A stretch of DNA of 56,693 bases. Source: Streptomyces sp. MBT65. GTDB taxonomy: Bacteria > Actinomycetota > Actinomycetes > Streptomycetales > Streptomycetaceae. The stretch lies in the NCBI RefSeq assembly GCF_016612545.1, contig NZ_JAENRY010000009.1:1-56693 (forward strand), given 5' to 3'. The notes beneath the pieces were generated by a model. That model was given only the letters and a program-made list of their open reading frames with translations, ran no database searches and was not told the DNA's origin. The translations under genes and the position numbers were made by a program. Positions 28,501 to 36,275 of the stretch are shown here, piece after piece. Every line of letters begins with the position of its first letter. The stretch's first letter is position 1.

Positions 28501-31500
28501 CGGCGGGGGCGTGTGGAGTACGGGCCGCCTGCCGGGCGAAGCCGTCGGCGACGTTGGTGAAGTCCGGTGCCTGTGTTGGGCCTTGGCCGTGATCAGGCAG
28601 GGTACGGCGGTAGTCGGCGACCAGTTCGTGGACGGTGGTGTCGGTGCCGCCGGTCAGCTGGTCGAGGGTCTGGCGGAAGAGGCGGGCGGCGGCTCGGGCG
28701 CGTTCGGCGCCGAGGTCGTCGCGGTACTCCCACAGGCAGTCGAAGCCGCCCTCGTGTTCCACCACCGACAGGGTGAGCGCGCACTTGGCCCCCAGCGGCT
28801 CGGGCCACAGCGGCCGTACCTCACAGCCGTCCAGGCGCAGGGCCGAGAAGTCGGTGTTCTCCAGGACGAAAAGGTAGTCGAACAAGGGAGTTCGCTCGCG
28901 GAAGGCGCGGTCCGCGAGGACGTCGGCGAGGGCGACCTCCTGGTCCTGGAGCACGGTGTGCACGGCGGTGGAGTGGACCGCGAGTTGAGCGTCCAGGGAG
29001 CTGTGCGGCTCCATCGCCAGGTCCAGGAGCACGGTGTTGGCGAACATGCCGACCGTGTCCGCGAATTCGGGGCGGGGTCGGTTCACCACCGGCGTGGCGA
29101 CCAGCGGGCGGCCCTGCCCGGTCACGCCGTAGAGGCTTGTGGCGAAGGCGGACACCAGCAACTGGAAGCGGGTCAGGCCGAGTTGTGCGGCGCGCCGGTC
29201 CAGCGCGCTGCGGCGGACCAGGTCGAGCGAGGTACGCAGCAGACGGGCCCGTGGGGCGTCGGGGGCCGGCAGGGCGGGCGACGGTTCGCCGTCACGGCCG
29301 TAGTGGGAGCGGAGTCGCGTGCGGCGGTCCTCGTAGGCGGGGCTGGTGCGCCAACTGCGTTGCCAGTGGGCGAAGTCGAGGGGGGTGAGGTCAGCGAGGG
29401 GGTGGGCAGTGTCGCTGGTGCAGGCGTCACTGAGGTCGCGGAGGAGGAGGTTGAGCGACCAGCCGTCCACGGCGACATGGTGCAGGTGCAACAGGAGCAG
29501 TCCGCCCTCGTCCTGCGCCACCCAGGCGGCCCGCAGCATCCGGGCCTCGCCGAGGTTGAAGCGGTGGCCGAAGAACCGGTCGGCGGTGTCCTGCCACTCC
29601 TCCCCGGGGTGGGCTTCGAGCGCCTGCCACGGGTCGTAGGGATCGCCGGTCTGCTGGAGCAGCCCATCGGGGGTAGGGGCCAGTCGGGTGCGCAGGGCCA
29701 CATGCCGTTCGACCAGTGTGCGCACCGCGCGACGCAGTGCCGTCGTGTCGACGCGGCCCCGGACGCGGAAGGCCAACGGGACGTCGTAGGAGGGGTTTTC
29801 GGGCTCGCGCTGGTGCAGGAGCCAGAGGCGTTCCTGTTCGCTGGTGGCCGGTGCGGTCGGCTCGCCCGAGGAGCCGGGCACAGGTGGGTGTTCGCCCGCG
29901 GTCCGCTCCGGGGCGTGCACGGCGTCGGCGAGGGCGGCGAAGTCGGCCCGCAGGACGAGGTCGTGCGGCAGGTCGACGGCGAAGCGGCTGAGGATCTCGA
30001 AGCGGAACCGCAGCGCCTTCAGCGAGTCGCCGCCGCTCGCGGCCCAACGGTCCCCGGGGCGCAGGCCGTTGACGGCGAGAATGTCCTCGGCGACCTCCAG
30101 CACCCGCCGTTGCTCGGCGCTGACGGGTACGTCGCCGTCCCGCGCACCGCGCCACGGGGTCCCGGCCGCGCGCAGCAGGGCGTCCCGGTCGACCTTGCCG
30201 TTGGCGTTCCGGGGCAACTCGGCGACGAGGTAGGTGTGATGGGGGCGCATGTACGAGGGCAGGACGGCGGTGAGATGCCGGTCGTAGGCGTCGTAGGAGA
30301 GTTCGGCGCCCAGGACGAGGAAGGCGAGCAGTTCACTGCGGTCGGCCTCGTCGCGGCGGGTGCATATGTAGGCCTGGCGGACGGCCGGTTGGGCGAGGAT
30401 CTGCCGCTCCACCTCGCCCGGTTCGATACGGAAGCCACGGACCTTGACCTGCCGGTCGGCCCGGCCGACGTAGGTGATCCGGCCTTCGGTGTCCTGGCGT
30501 ACGAGGTCACCGGTGCGGTACCAGCGATGCTCGGCGCCGTCCTCGTGCGGCAGCCGTACGAAGCCGCGGTCGGTCTGCTCCGGGAGGTTGCGGTAGCCGA
30601 GGGCCAACGCCGTTCCGGACAGGAGGAGTTCGGCGACCTCGCCGGGTTCGGCGGTGCGGTCGTCCTCGGTGCGCAGGAGTGCGCCGGTGCCGGGGAGCGG
30701 GGTGCCGATCGGGATGGTGTCGCCGGCGAAGTCGCGTGGGATGGGGTGGCAGAGGGCGAAGGTCGTCGCCTCCGTCGGGCCGTACACGTTGTGCAGGACG
30801 GTGCGGGAGGCGGCGTTGGTCTGATACCAGCGGCGGATGATCCGGGCGTTGAGCTGTTCGCCCCCGACGAGTACCTGCCCGATGGTGGAGAAGCAGTCGG
30901 GCTCCTGCTCGACGACCGCGTTGAACAGGGCCGTTGTGATGAACAGCGTGTCGACGCGGCGCTCGCCGAGCACCCTGGCGAACCGGGGCGCGCTGTGCAC
31001 CTCTTCATCGTCGAGCACGACGCAGACGCCGCCGGTCAGGAGGGGGACCCACACCTCGAAACTGAGCGCGTCGAAGGCGGGGTTGGCCAGGCAGGCGAAG
31101 CGGGCGCCCGGCCGTAGGTCGAGGTAGCCCGGCCGGGCCAGGCGCAGCACCCCGTCGTCGGTGACCTCGACGCCCTTGGGGCGCCCGGTGCTGCCGGAGG
31201 TGTAGAAGACGAAGCCCGTGGCGGTGTCGCCGGGGGTTTCCTGGGATACGGCGGGCAGGCCGGACCCGTCGGCGTCCAGGAGCAGGTGGACGTCCAACGC
31301 GGTGACGTGTTCCGGCAGTTGAGGTGCGTGCCCGCTGTCGTGGACCACGGCGACGGCGCCCGAGTCGTCGAGGATGTGCCGCTGCCGGTCGGGCGGGCTG
31401 AGCCGGTCGAGGGGGACGACGGTGGCTCCTGCGCGGCGGATGCCGAGCATGACGCAGACGAGTCTCCAGGAGCGGGGCAGGTGTACGGCGATCGCCTGGC

Positions 31501-31702
31501 CGGGGCGAACTCCTGCCGCGTACAGGCGTGTTGCGACTCGGCCGCCGGCTCGTTCCAGTTCGGCGTAGTCGAGGACCCTGTCTCCGTCCTCGACGGCGAC
31601 GGCGGAAGGGGTGCGGCGGCCTTGCGCCAATACGGCTTCGGCGAGGGAGACAGTTCTCGCAGGAGTCGGGAACACTCCGTGGGCGGCGGGACCGTGATCC
31701 AT
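22559..31702 (-). CDS. Hybrid NRPS-PKS, A-T-C-A-T-KS-KR-T-TE, no acyltransferase
   Basis: A 3047-residue synthetase; the ATG at 31702 overlaps the TGA of the upstream NRPS gene (TGATG). Domains in order: A1 about 15-510 (FYTSGSTGRPKG near 165), T1 with GGDSLK near 560, C about 610-1040 with HHVAVDGWS near 742, A2 about 1060-1545, T2 with GATSLD near 1589, KS 1649-2055 with the active Cys in ACSSSLVG plus HGTGT and GHLGAAAG, a linker without GHSxG, a two-part KR with GGTGGIG near 2450 and the CSS...FDYAAAN catalytic residues, a His/Glu-rich tract 2673-2689, an acyl carrier with GADSLTLL near 2736, and a thioesterase with GWSFGAW near 2876. By collinearity it joins two amino acids, extends once with an acyl unit supplied in trans and reduces the ketone. 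A1 starts the chain. Confidence 0.93.
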   Translation of the reverse strand: MDHGPAAHGVFPTPARTVSLAEAVLAQGRRTPSAVAVEDGDRVLDYAELERAGGRVATRLYAAGVRPGQAIAVHLPRSWRLVCVMLGIRRAGATVVPLDRLSPPDRQRHILDDSGAVAVVHDSGHAPQLPEHVTALDVHLLLDADGSGLPAVSQETPGDTATGFVFYTSGSTGRPKGVEVTDDGVLRLARPGYLDLRPGARFACLANPAFDALSFEVWVPLLTGGVCVVLDDEEVHSAPRFARVLGERRVDTLFITTALFNAVVEQEPDCFSTIGQVLVGGEQLNARIIRRWYQTNAASRTVLHNVYGPTEATTFALCHPIPRDFAGDTIPIGTPLPGTGALLRTEDDRTAEPGEVAELLLSGTALALGYRNLPEQTDRGFVRLPHEDGAEHRWYRTGDLVRQDTEGRITYVGRADRQVKVRGFRIEPGEVERQILAQPAVRQAYICTRRDEADRSELLAFLVLGAELSYDAYDRHLTAVLPSYMRPHHTYLVAELPRNANGKVDRDALLRAAGTPWRGARDGDVPVSAEQRRVLEVAEDILAVNGLRPGDRWAASGGDSLKALRFRFEILSRFAVDLPHDLVLRADFAALADAVHAPERTAGEHPPVPGSSGEPTAPATSEQERLWLLHQREPENPSYDVPLAFRVRGRVDTTALRRAVRTLVERHVALRTRLAPTPDGLLQQTGDPYDPWQALEAHPGEEWQDTADRFFGHRFNLGEARMLRAAWVAQDEGGLLLLHLHHVAVDGWSLNLLLRDLSDACTSDTAHPLADLTPLDFAHWQRSWRTSPAYEDRRTRLRSHYGRDGEPSPALPAPDAPRARLLRTSLDLVRRSALDRRAAQLGLTRFQLLVSAFATSLYGVTGQGRPLVATPVVNRPRPEFADTVGMFANTVLLDLAMEPHSSLDAQLAVHSTAVHTVLQDQEVALADVLADRAFRERTPLFDYLFVLENTDFSALRLDGCEVRPLWPEPLGAKCALTLSVVEHEGGFDCLWEYRDDLGAERARAAARLFRQTLDQLTGGTDTTVHELVADYRRTLPDHGQGPTQAPDFTNVADGFARQAARTPHAPAVTTGELTLTYAELDAQAAELAAVLGTLLPADPAAPAAVALYLQPSAEHVVALLAAARLNLTVVPLDPAYPPPLLRHVLDRADPLCVLVAPEDEALLAAIAPPSLPRHLLTLVETPAAVPQLPAHQGQRPLYTLFTSGSTGTPKGVQVSDRTLCNLLTWQRTDGGLSGPAVTQQFSMLSFDVSFQEILTTLCSGGLLRLVEPAWRHDVPSLLRELETGGAERIFLPYVALQLLAEHGVRTGQFPSRLREVVTAGEQLVCTDAIRRWFAGLPDARLFNHYGPTETHVVSGLCLDGDPADWPLRPAIGRPVANAVLRVVDEGGLPVPPGVTGELLIGGLMVGRCYVGDDTSQHDRFTDDPDLGTFYRTGDLARFDARGLLHYAGRDDGQVKLGGHRLELGQVEAALLQYPGVTHAVAAVADGRLVACLQCRGGDPDVADLTDHLAGLLPAYVRVSRFRRLTELPRTPSGKLDRRAALTAPGRELRSTDVTAPALSSLEARLAALFETVTGKAVGVEQRFFDAGATSLDLMRFQLRCAGEGELAFTVPELFEHVSLRALARLIEVRATEATHATAVAPPPGERAGEPVAVIGMAVRLPGAPDLAAFWDLTVSGGRGIEHFPAADGRVGARSQLAGLLDFDPGRFTISPHEARLMDPQQRHLLMNCVEALAHAGIGDPSAQRVGLLAACGENTYFQRMLRDADPAQLPDSFRLALHHEKDFLATKAAYHLGLTGPAFTVQSACSSSLVGVHVAAGLLRQGDADVMLVGGVLVDVDLTDGYTYRPQHIFSPDGHCRPFSADAAGTVGASGSGVVVLKPLAAARRDGDTVYAVITGSGINNDGSDKLSYSAPALAGQRAAIRTALHRSGRSGADLGYVEAHGTGTRLGDPVEAAALRQAYGLTDDSRVALSSVKSQIGHLGAAAGVVGMVRAVLAVHHGIVPPTADFDRLNPEIDDGPFRIPVTAEPWPQDGPRVAAVSSFGIGGTNAHLLLEQADARPAVPTAYEAVPCLVLSGSSEAAVRADARRIAAYLRAHPDTYPQVLRHLQAGRPALGHRAASVCVDAGSAVAWLEMLTDITAPHPRTGEPTRGWDPYALAEAWTAGHPLVWPEGPAPAPWDFPPPAFDTAEYDFQLAPMPSAGPQRLPADQWLHQPQWTRLRRARTGGHERQRTVVVVTDAGGASWRFLERHYARVVTVSAGKTFARLGADAYEADPADSAQLAAVLEEFTRNTGPGVDWLHTLPLALDGGLDEHALEAAQLACLDSVAALARALADVPAAVRPRAWLLSHGAQPVTGPVRTPEAGLLAAALEVPRQEMGVTLRWTDLPGPGAADWAAHLPDLLLDDTITEPATGLRDGFWWRRTLQPVAGLNSPQPAVRSAAPGTHLVLGGTGGIGATLAARLLEHPGNRVVLVARRTGTPLALRAHQDRVTVVSADLATDELSAVADHLAPHLDGLAGIVHAVGEAAGGLLARRDPATARRAIAAKLRGALLVEQLIAEYDPDYAAYCSSMAAEFGGVGQFDYAAANACLDAYAHHASPADDATTVRMSIGWDAWRDVGMAQHALTTDTRHQEHLKVALTPEDGVTVFERALHLQLPHLMVNTTALVEARFFYEHEHEHENEHERQHKHELLADSTPISSVPPASTDPTAELTDILVDLLGVETIDPEAALYDLGADSLTLLELIDEVKLRFGTDIDLSRLSHRVSLAEVLGHLGTDTDTGTRASAAAVDVEVWQRGTGPDVLCLVHPVGGDIQAYRPLVAALPDELTVCLIADPKLRDPAQPARSIAERAAHYLEAVRVAFPDPNVRLGLAGWSFGAWTALSMAALAEADGRPVDAVHLLDPPPPGAGQRLAAYDEEQVDAVFARELSGNGHRGGGGRLTESGRVYAERLAHCCRTNLAAMADHRLPRLHRTPAEVWLAEHPVEEGVLAPEPTAPGAWDAHLPRPFRLHHVDATHYELVAEPHVQAIAAVLAAALPEGALFRPAGRT
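23636..23686 (-). repeat. His/Glu-rich coding repeat between KR and carrier domain
   Basis: Alternating CAC/GAA-type codons give a hexamer-repetitive DNA stretch encoding EHEHEHENEHERQHKHE (residues 2673-2689 of the hybrid synthetase). It holds six histidines and seven glutamates in 17 residues, in an interdomain linker. Confidence 0.9.
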
Positions 31703-34700
31703 CACGCCTCCCGTACCGGCAGCGCCAACTCGGCACCGTGGTGGGCCAGTTCGGCAGTGAGCAGGGTGCCGACCTGGGCCGCTCCGACGCCCTCCAGGAT
31801 CTCCCAGTGGTCGCACTCCATCGTCTCGACGCGGTAGTCACCCTCGGCGCGGTGTCGCCAGAAGGCTCGGACCTCGGCGTGGAAGGGGGTGTCGTCGCCG
31901 TCCGGCACGGCCTGGGCGAGGACCAGGCGTGCCGGGGAGGCCGCCGGGAGGTGTTCGCGGGCGGTGAGGCGGTTGTGGTTGTAGAGGTGGAAGTAGCGGT
32001 CGACCTGGGCGTCGTCGATACCGGGGTACATCCCGTTGAACCTCACGAGTTTGTCGCGGAACTCGGCCGCGTCCACGGCGCCGATCTCCGCGCGTGCGGA
32101 CGCGTCGTCGGTGGCCTGGGTGTCGAGCAGGACGACGCTGACGGCCCGGTGTCCGGCACGGGCCAGGAGGCGTCCCATCTCATGGGCGACGAGGCCGCCG
32201 TAGGACAGACCGGTCAGGACCAGGGGCGTTTCGCGGTCGGGTTCGAGCAGGCGCAGGTACTCCTCGGCCATGGCCTCCACGCTCGGCAGGAGGTCCTCGT
32301 CGGGGTTCACTCCCGGGGACTGGATGCCGTACAGGCCGACGTTCTCGGGCAGGAGGGTGGCCAGGGGCAGGTAGCAGAAGGCGGTGCCGCCGGCGGGGTG
32401 GACGCACACGACGCGCGGGCCGGTGCCGGTGCGGAACTCGATGAGGCTGCCGGGCGCGCGGGTGGTGCCGTCCTCGCGCAGCAGTGCGGCCAGGGTCTCG
32501 ATGGTGGGGCGGGTCATCACCTCGCCCACCGGGAGGCGGCGGCCGAAGGTCTCGGTCACGGCGTGGGCCATCTTGATGGCCGAGAGTGAAGTGCCGCCGA
32601 TCTCGAAGAAGTTGTCGCTGACGCCGATGTCGGGGTGGAGCAGGATGCGCTGCCAGATCCGGTACAGGCCGTGTTCGACATGGTCGCGCGGGCTGGCCGT
32701 GTTGACCTGGTCGGAGGTCGACTCCTGGGCCAGGCGCAGCAGTTGGGGCCGGTCGAGTTTGCCGCTGCGGTTGAGCGGCAGGGCGTCGAGGTCGAGGAAG
32801 ACGGCGGGGATCATGTAGTCGGGCAGTCGGCGGGCGAGGGCGGTGCGCCAGTCGTGGGCGGTGCGGGCCGGTGCCGTGCCCCGGCCGATGGCGGCGAGCA
32901 GACGGGGCTGGCCGGTCGCGTCCTGGTCGACGAGGACGGCGGCCTCGCGGACGCCGGGCAGGCCCATGAGCGCGGCCTCGACCTCCGCCGGTTCGATGCG
33001 GAAGCCGCGGAGTTTGACCTGGTCGTCGGCGCGGCCGAGGTAGTGCGCCTGGCCGTCCGGCAGCCGTCGGGCGAGGTCGCCGGTGCGGTAGACGCGTTCG
33101 CCGGGCACGAACGGGTCGGGCAGGAAGCGTTCCTTGGTGAGGTCGGGGCGGCCCAGATAGCCGCGCGCCAGCGACGCTCCACCGAGGTACACCTCCCCCA
33201 CCACCCCGGGCGGGACGGGTTCCATCCGGCCGTCGAGCAGGTACATCCGGGTGCCGGGCAGCGGGCGGCCGATGGGGCAGGGCTGTTCCAGCGGGCGGGG
33301 CTCGTAGTGGGCGGTGCTGTAGAGGGTCGCTTCGGTGGGGCCGTAGCCGAAGCAGATCCGCAGACCCGGTATGTGCTGGGTCATGCGGTGCAGCGCGGCT
33401 TCGGTGAGCGACTCGACTCCCGTGAGGAGGGTGCGGAGTTGGAGCCCGCGTAGTCGTACGGCGGGGTCCTCGTCGATCCACTTGACGTAGGCGGGCGGCA
33501 GGAACGCCTGGGTCACCGCGTGTTCGCGCATCCACGTCAGCAGGGCCTCGGGGTCACCGCGCAACTCCTCGGGGACGATGTGCAGTTCGCCGCCGGTGGT
33601 CAGGGGCAGCAGCAGTTCGTGGATCGAGGCGTCGAAGCCGATGCTGGACCAGGCCGAGCCGACCTCTCCTGGCGCGGTGCCCATGCGGGTGTGCCAGGTG
33701 GCGAAGAGGTTGAGGACGCTGCGGTGCTCCACGGCGACGCCCTTGGGCCGTCCCGTGGATCCGGAGGTGAAGATCACGTAGGCCAGGCGGTCCGGCGCAT
33801 GGCCGATGTCCACGGGCGGTCCCTGCTCAGCGGCCCCCTCGGCCTCTACGGCCGTCAAGTCGAGCCATTCGGGGGCTCGTTGCGCGCTGTCGTGGTCGCT
33901 CAGCACGAGGGGGCAGGCCGCGTCCTCGACCATGGTCGCGAGGCGTTCGGCGGGCTGGCCCGGGTCGAGCGGGAGATAGGCGGCGCCCGCCTTGAGGATG
34001 CCCAGGATGCCGACGGCCAGCTCGCGGGACCGCGTCGCGTGCAGGCCCACGACGTCGCCGGGGCGGACGGACCGGGCGATCAGGGCGTGCGCGAGGTGGT
34101 TGGCGCGGCGGTCGAGAGACGCGTAGTCCAGGGTGCCGTCGCGGTCGACGACGGCGGTGTGCGTGGGGCGCGCGCGGACCTGTGCCTCGAAGAGTTCGAC
34201 GAGTCCGGTCGCCGGGGGTGGGACGAACTCGGTCGTCGCGCCCGGGGTGGGCCCGGACGCCGTGTGCGAGGCGGGCACGGGGGCCGTGTGCGGAGCGGAA
34301 CCGGACGCCGTGCGCGGGGCGACCCCGGGGACCATGTGCGAGACGGGCCCAAGGGCCATGTGCGGGACGGACCCGGGGGCCATGTACGGAACGGATCCGG
34401 TCGTCTCCGGCCGCGTGGCGTCGCCGTCGAGCAGCACCCGCCGGCGTTCCTCGGGCTCCATCAACTCCAGGGCGCGGATGTCCCGTTCGGGGTGGTGGGC
34501 CATGTCGGTGAGCAGGTGGCGCAGATGGCCGGCCCAGCGCTCGGCGGTGCTGTGGTCGAGGAGGGCCGTCGCGTAGTCCAGGTGCCCGGTGATGCGGCCG
34601 TCGGACTCGGTCGCCGAGACGGCGAGATCGAACTTGGCCGGGGCGTGGGTGATCGGCAGCGGCCGGGCCTCGACTCCGGGCAGGTGCAGCAGGTCCTGTC

Positions 34701-35811
34701 GTTCGGGGACCCAGGCCAGCATGGTCTGGAAGAGGGGAGTGCGGGAGGCGCTGCGTGGTGGATTGACCAGCTCGACTATGCGCTCGAAAGGCAGGTCCTG
34801 GTGTGCGAGGGCCTCGCGTACGACGGCTCGGGTGCGGGTGAGGGCCTCGGACACGGTGAGGGAGCCGGACAGATCGACGCGCAACGGGAGGGAGTTGACG
34901 AGGAAGCCGATGAGTCCGGCGGCTACGGGGCCACGCCGGTTGGCGAACGGGCTTCCGACAACGATGTCGTCCTGCCCGGAGAGGCGTGACAGCAGAATCG
35001 CCCAGCCTGCCAGTACCGCCACGAAGGAGGTGGCCCCGTGCTGTCTGGCCAGGCCGCGGAGACCGGCGGTGACCTCGGCGTCGAGGCTGAACTCGGCCCG
35101 GCCGCCCGCGTATTGCTGTTCCGTCGGACGGGGCCGGTCGGTGGGGAGTTCCAGGACGGGCGGCGCGTCGTGCAGCGCGCGCTGCCAGTACTCCTCCTGG
35201 GCGGCGAGCGCGCCGTCGAGGACGGCCTGCTGCCGGGTCTGCGCGTGGTCGGCGAACTGCACCGCGAGCGGGGGGAGCGGGTTCGGGGCGCCGGCCGCGA
35301 ACGCCTCGTAGATCCGGCTGAGTTCGTCCATCATGACGTTCATCGAGACGCCGTCGTAGACGCTGTGATGGAACGTCAGCAGTAACGCGTGACGCTCCGG
35401 GCCCACGGCGAGCAGGCGTCCGCGCCCGAGCGGGCCGGCTTCGAGGTCGAACGGCCGCTGTTCCTCGTCGAGTTGGCGGGCGGCGACGCGCGCGGCGGAG
35501 TCGTCGGCGGCGGTGAGGTCCTCGAAGGTCAGGGCGAATCCCGCGCCGGGTGGGTCGATGTGCTGGTGCACTTCCCCTGCTACGGCCACCAGCCGTGTCC
35601 GCAACGACTCATGACGGTCGGTCACCTCGTCGAAGGCGCGGGACAGCAGGTCGATGTCGAGCGGGCCGGTCAGGGAGAAGGCGATCGTCTCGTTGTACGC
35701 GGCGTTCGCGCCCGGCAGTTGGGACAGGAACCACAGGCGCCGCTGGGCGAAGGAGGCGGGCCGGATGCGGGGCGCGCGCGGAGTGGGGACAGGGTGGGGG
35801 GTGTTGTGCAC
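31702..35811 (-). CDS. NRPS module C-A-T-TE
   Basis: A synthetase of about 1369 residues. GTG at 35811 is chosen because an AGG lies eight bases upstream and it starts close to the C domain; a GTG at 35877 is also in frame. Domains: C about 15-440 with HHSVYDG near 150, a proline/serine linker with an 8-residue repeat (471-518), A about 540-1030 with FTSGSTGRPKG near 680 and YRTGDL, T with IGGTSLSA near 1072, and TE with GLSYGGL near 1202. The A-domain pocket hand-aligned to GrsA reads roughly D-A-H-F-L-G-G-L-Y, which I cannot assign. It is the first large gene of the operon and translationally coupled to the hybrid synthetase. Having its own TE next to a second TE-bearing protein is unusual. 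Confidence 0.9.
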   Translation of the reverse strand: MHNTPHPVPTPRAPRIRPASFAQRRLWFLSQLPGANAAYNETIAFSLTGPLDIDLLSRAFDEVTDRHESLRTRLVAVAGEVHQHIDPPGAGFALTFEDLTAADDSAARVAARQLDEEQRPFDLEAGPLGRGRLLAVGPERHALLLTFHHSVYDGVSMNVMMDELSRIYEAFAAGAPNPLPPLAVQFADHAQTRQQAVLDGALAAQEEYWQRALHDAPPVLELPTDRPRPTEQQYAGGRAEFSLDAEVTAGLRGLARQHGATSFVAVLAGWAILLSRLSGQDDIVVGSPFANRRGPVAAGLIGFLVNSLPLRVDLSGSLTVSEALTRTRAVVREALAHQDLPFERIVELVNPPRSASRTPLFQTMLAWVPERQDLLHLPGVEARPLPITHAPAKFDLAVSATESDGRITGHLDYATALLDHSTAERWAGHLRHLLTDMAHHPERDIRALELMEPEERRRVLLDGDATRPETTGSVPYMAPGSVPHMALGPVSHMVPGVAPRTASGSAPHTAPVPASHTASGPTPGATTEFVPPPATGLVELFEAQVRARPTHTAVVDRDGTLDYASLDRRANHLAHALIARSVRPGDVVGLHATRSRELAVGILGILKAGAAYLPLDPGQPAERLATMVEDAACPLVLSDHDSAQRAPEWLDLTAVEAEGAAEQGPPVDIGHAPDRLAYVIFTSGSTGRPKGVAVEHRSVLNLFATWHTRMGTAPGEVGSAWSSIGFDASIHELLLPLTTGGELHIVPEELRGDPEALLTWMREHAVTQAFLPPAYVKWIDEDPAVRLRGLQLRTLLTGVESLTEAALHRMTQHIPGLRICFGYGPTEATLYSTAHYEPRPLEQPCPIGRPLPGTRMYLLDGRMEPVPPGVVGEVYLGGASLARGYLGRPDLTKERFLPDPFVPGERVYRTGDLARRLPDGQAHYLGRADDQVKLRGFRIEPAEVEAALMGLPGVREAAVLVDQDATGQPRLLAAIGRGTAPARTAHDWRTALARRLPDYMIPAVFLDLDALPLNRSGKLDRPQLLRLAQESTSDQVNTASPRDHVEHGLYRIWQRILLHPDIGVSDNFFEIGGTSLSAIKMAHAVTETFGRRLPVGEVMTRPTIETLAALLREDGTTRAPGSLIEFRTGTGPRVVCVHPAGGTAFCYLPLATLLPENVGLYGIQSPGVNPDEDLLPSVEAMAEEYLRLLEPDRETPLVLTGLSYGGLVAHEMGRLLARAGHRAVSVVLLDTQATDDASARAEIGAVDAAEFRDKLVRFNGMYPGIDDAQVDRYFHLYNHNRLTAREHLPAASPARLVLAQAVPDGDDTPFHAEVRAFWRHRAEGDYRVETMECDHWEILEGVGAAQVGTLLTAELAHHGAELALPVREA
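34255..34398 (-). repeat. Six tandem 24-bp units encoding an 8-residue repeat
   Basis: Exactly 144 bases encode six degenerate octapeptides of the type GSVPHMAP / GSAPHTAP between the C and A domains of the NRPS. All units keep the frame. The DNA units share the core catgtgcg...acggg pattern on the plus strand. Confidence 0.85.
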
Positions 35812-36275
35812 CGGCGGTACCTGGCCTTCCCATCGGTGTGGGGCTGGGTGACTTCGGGCGCGACAAGCCGGGATCACCGGACTGCCGACGGTCCGGAACA
35901 GGGTGTGCCCGCCGTCGAGCAGGCGTCGCGAGGGAGTGAACGCGGGGCCGACGTACGGGATGCGCGCGGGGCGCCGTCATCACGGAACGATCACCGGGAG
36001 ACGGGGCACACAGGTCGTTGATGAAGGGACGAGCCCACGGGGCGAGGCGGTCGAAAGCGGCCAGGCGATTCGACCATTCGATTCTCGAAATCGCTGGCCA
36101 AATTACCTGGTCACATCACTTTCCTGCTCACTCGGATTTCCTCCCGGATCTCCGTGACACAGCCGTAATCATCGATCACGGTCTCAGCGCATGTCAACAC
36201 TCGACATTCCGCGGCACCTCGCATAGCACCCACACCGAAAAAGAGTCCCATGAAATTCACATACAGGAAGAAACG
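35812..36275. promoter_or_regulatory. NRPS operon leader/promoter region
   Basis: About 464 bases between the cupin-like gene and the NRPS gene. The stretch 36060-36285 is clearly richer in A and T than its surroundings, as expected for a regulatory region. A plus-strand open frame across it (36018-36461) has no ribosome site, runs antisense into the cupin gene and does not look coding. The NRPS promoter should lie here; no confident hexamers were picked. Confidence 0.45.

Noticed and set aside
25358..31117. Very long plus-strand open frames (856 and 995 codons) opposite the hybrid NRPS-PKS gene
   Set aside because: The minus strand has all NRPS/PKS motifs in order; these frames are mirror images caused by high third-position GC.
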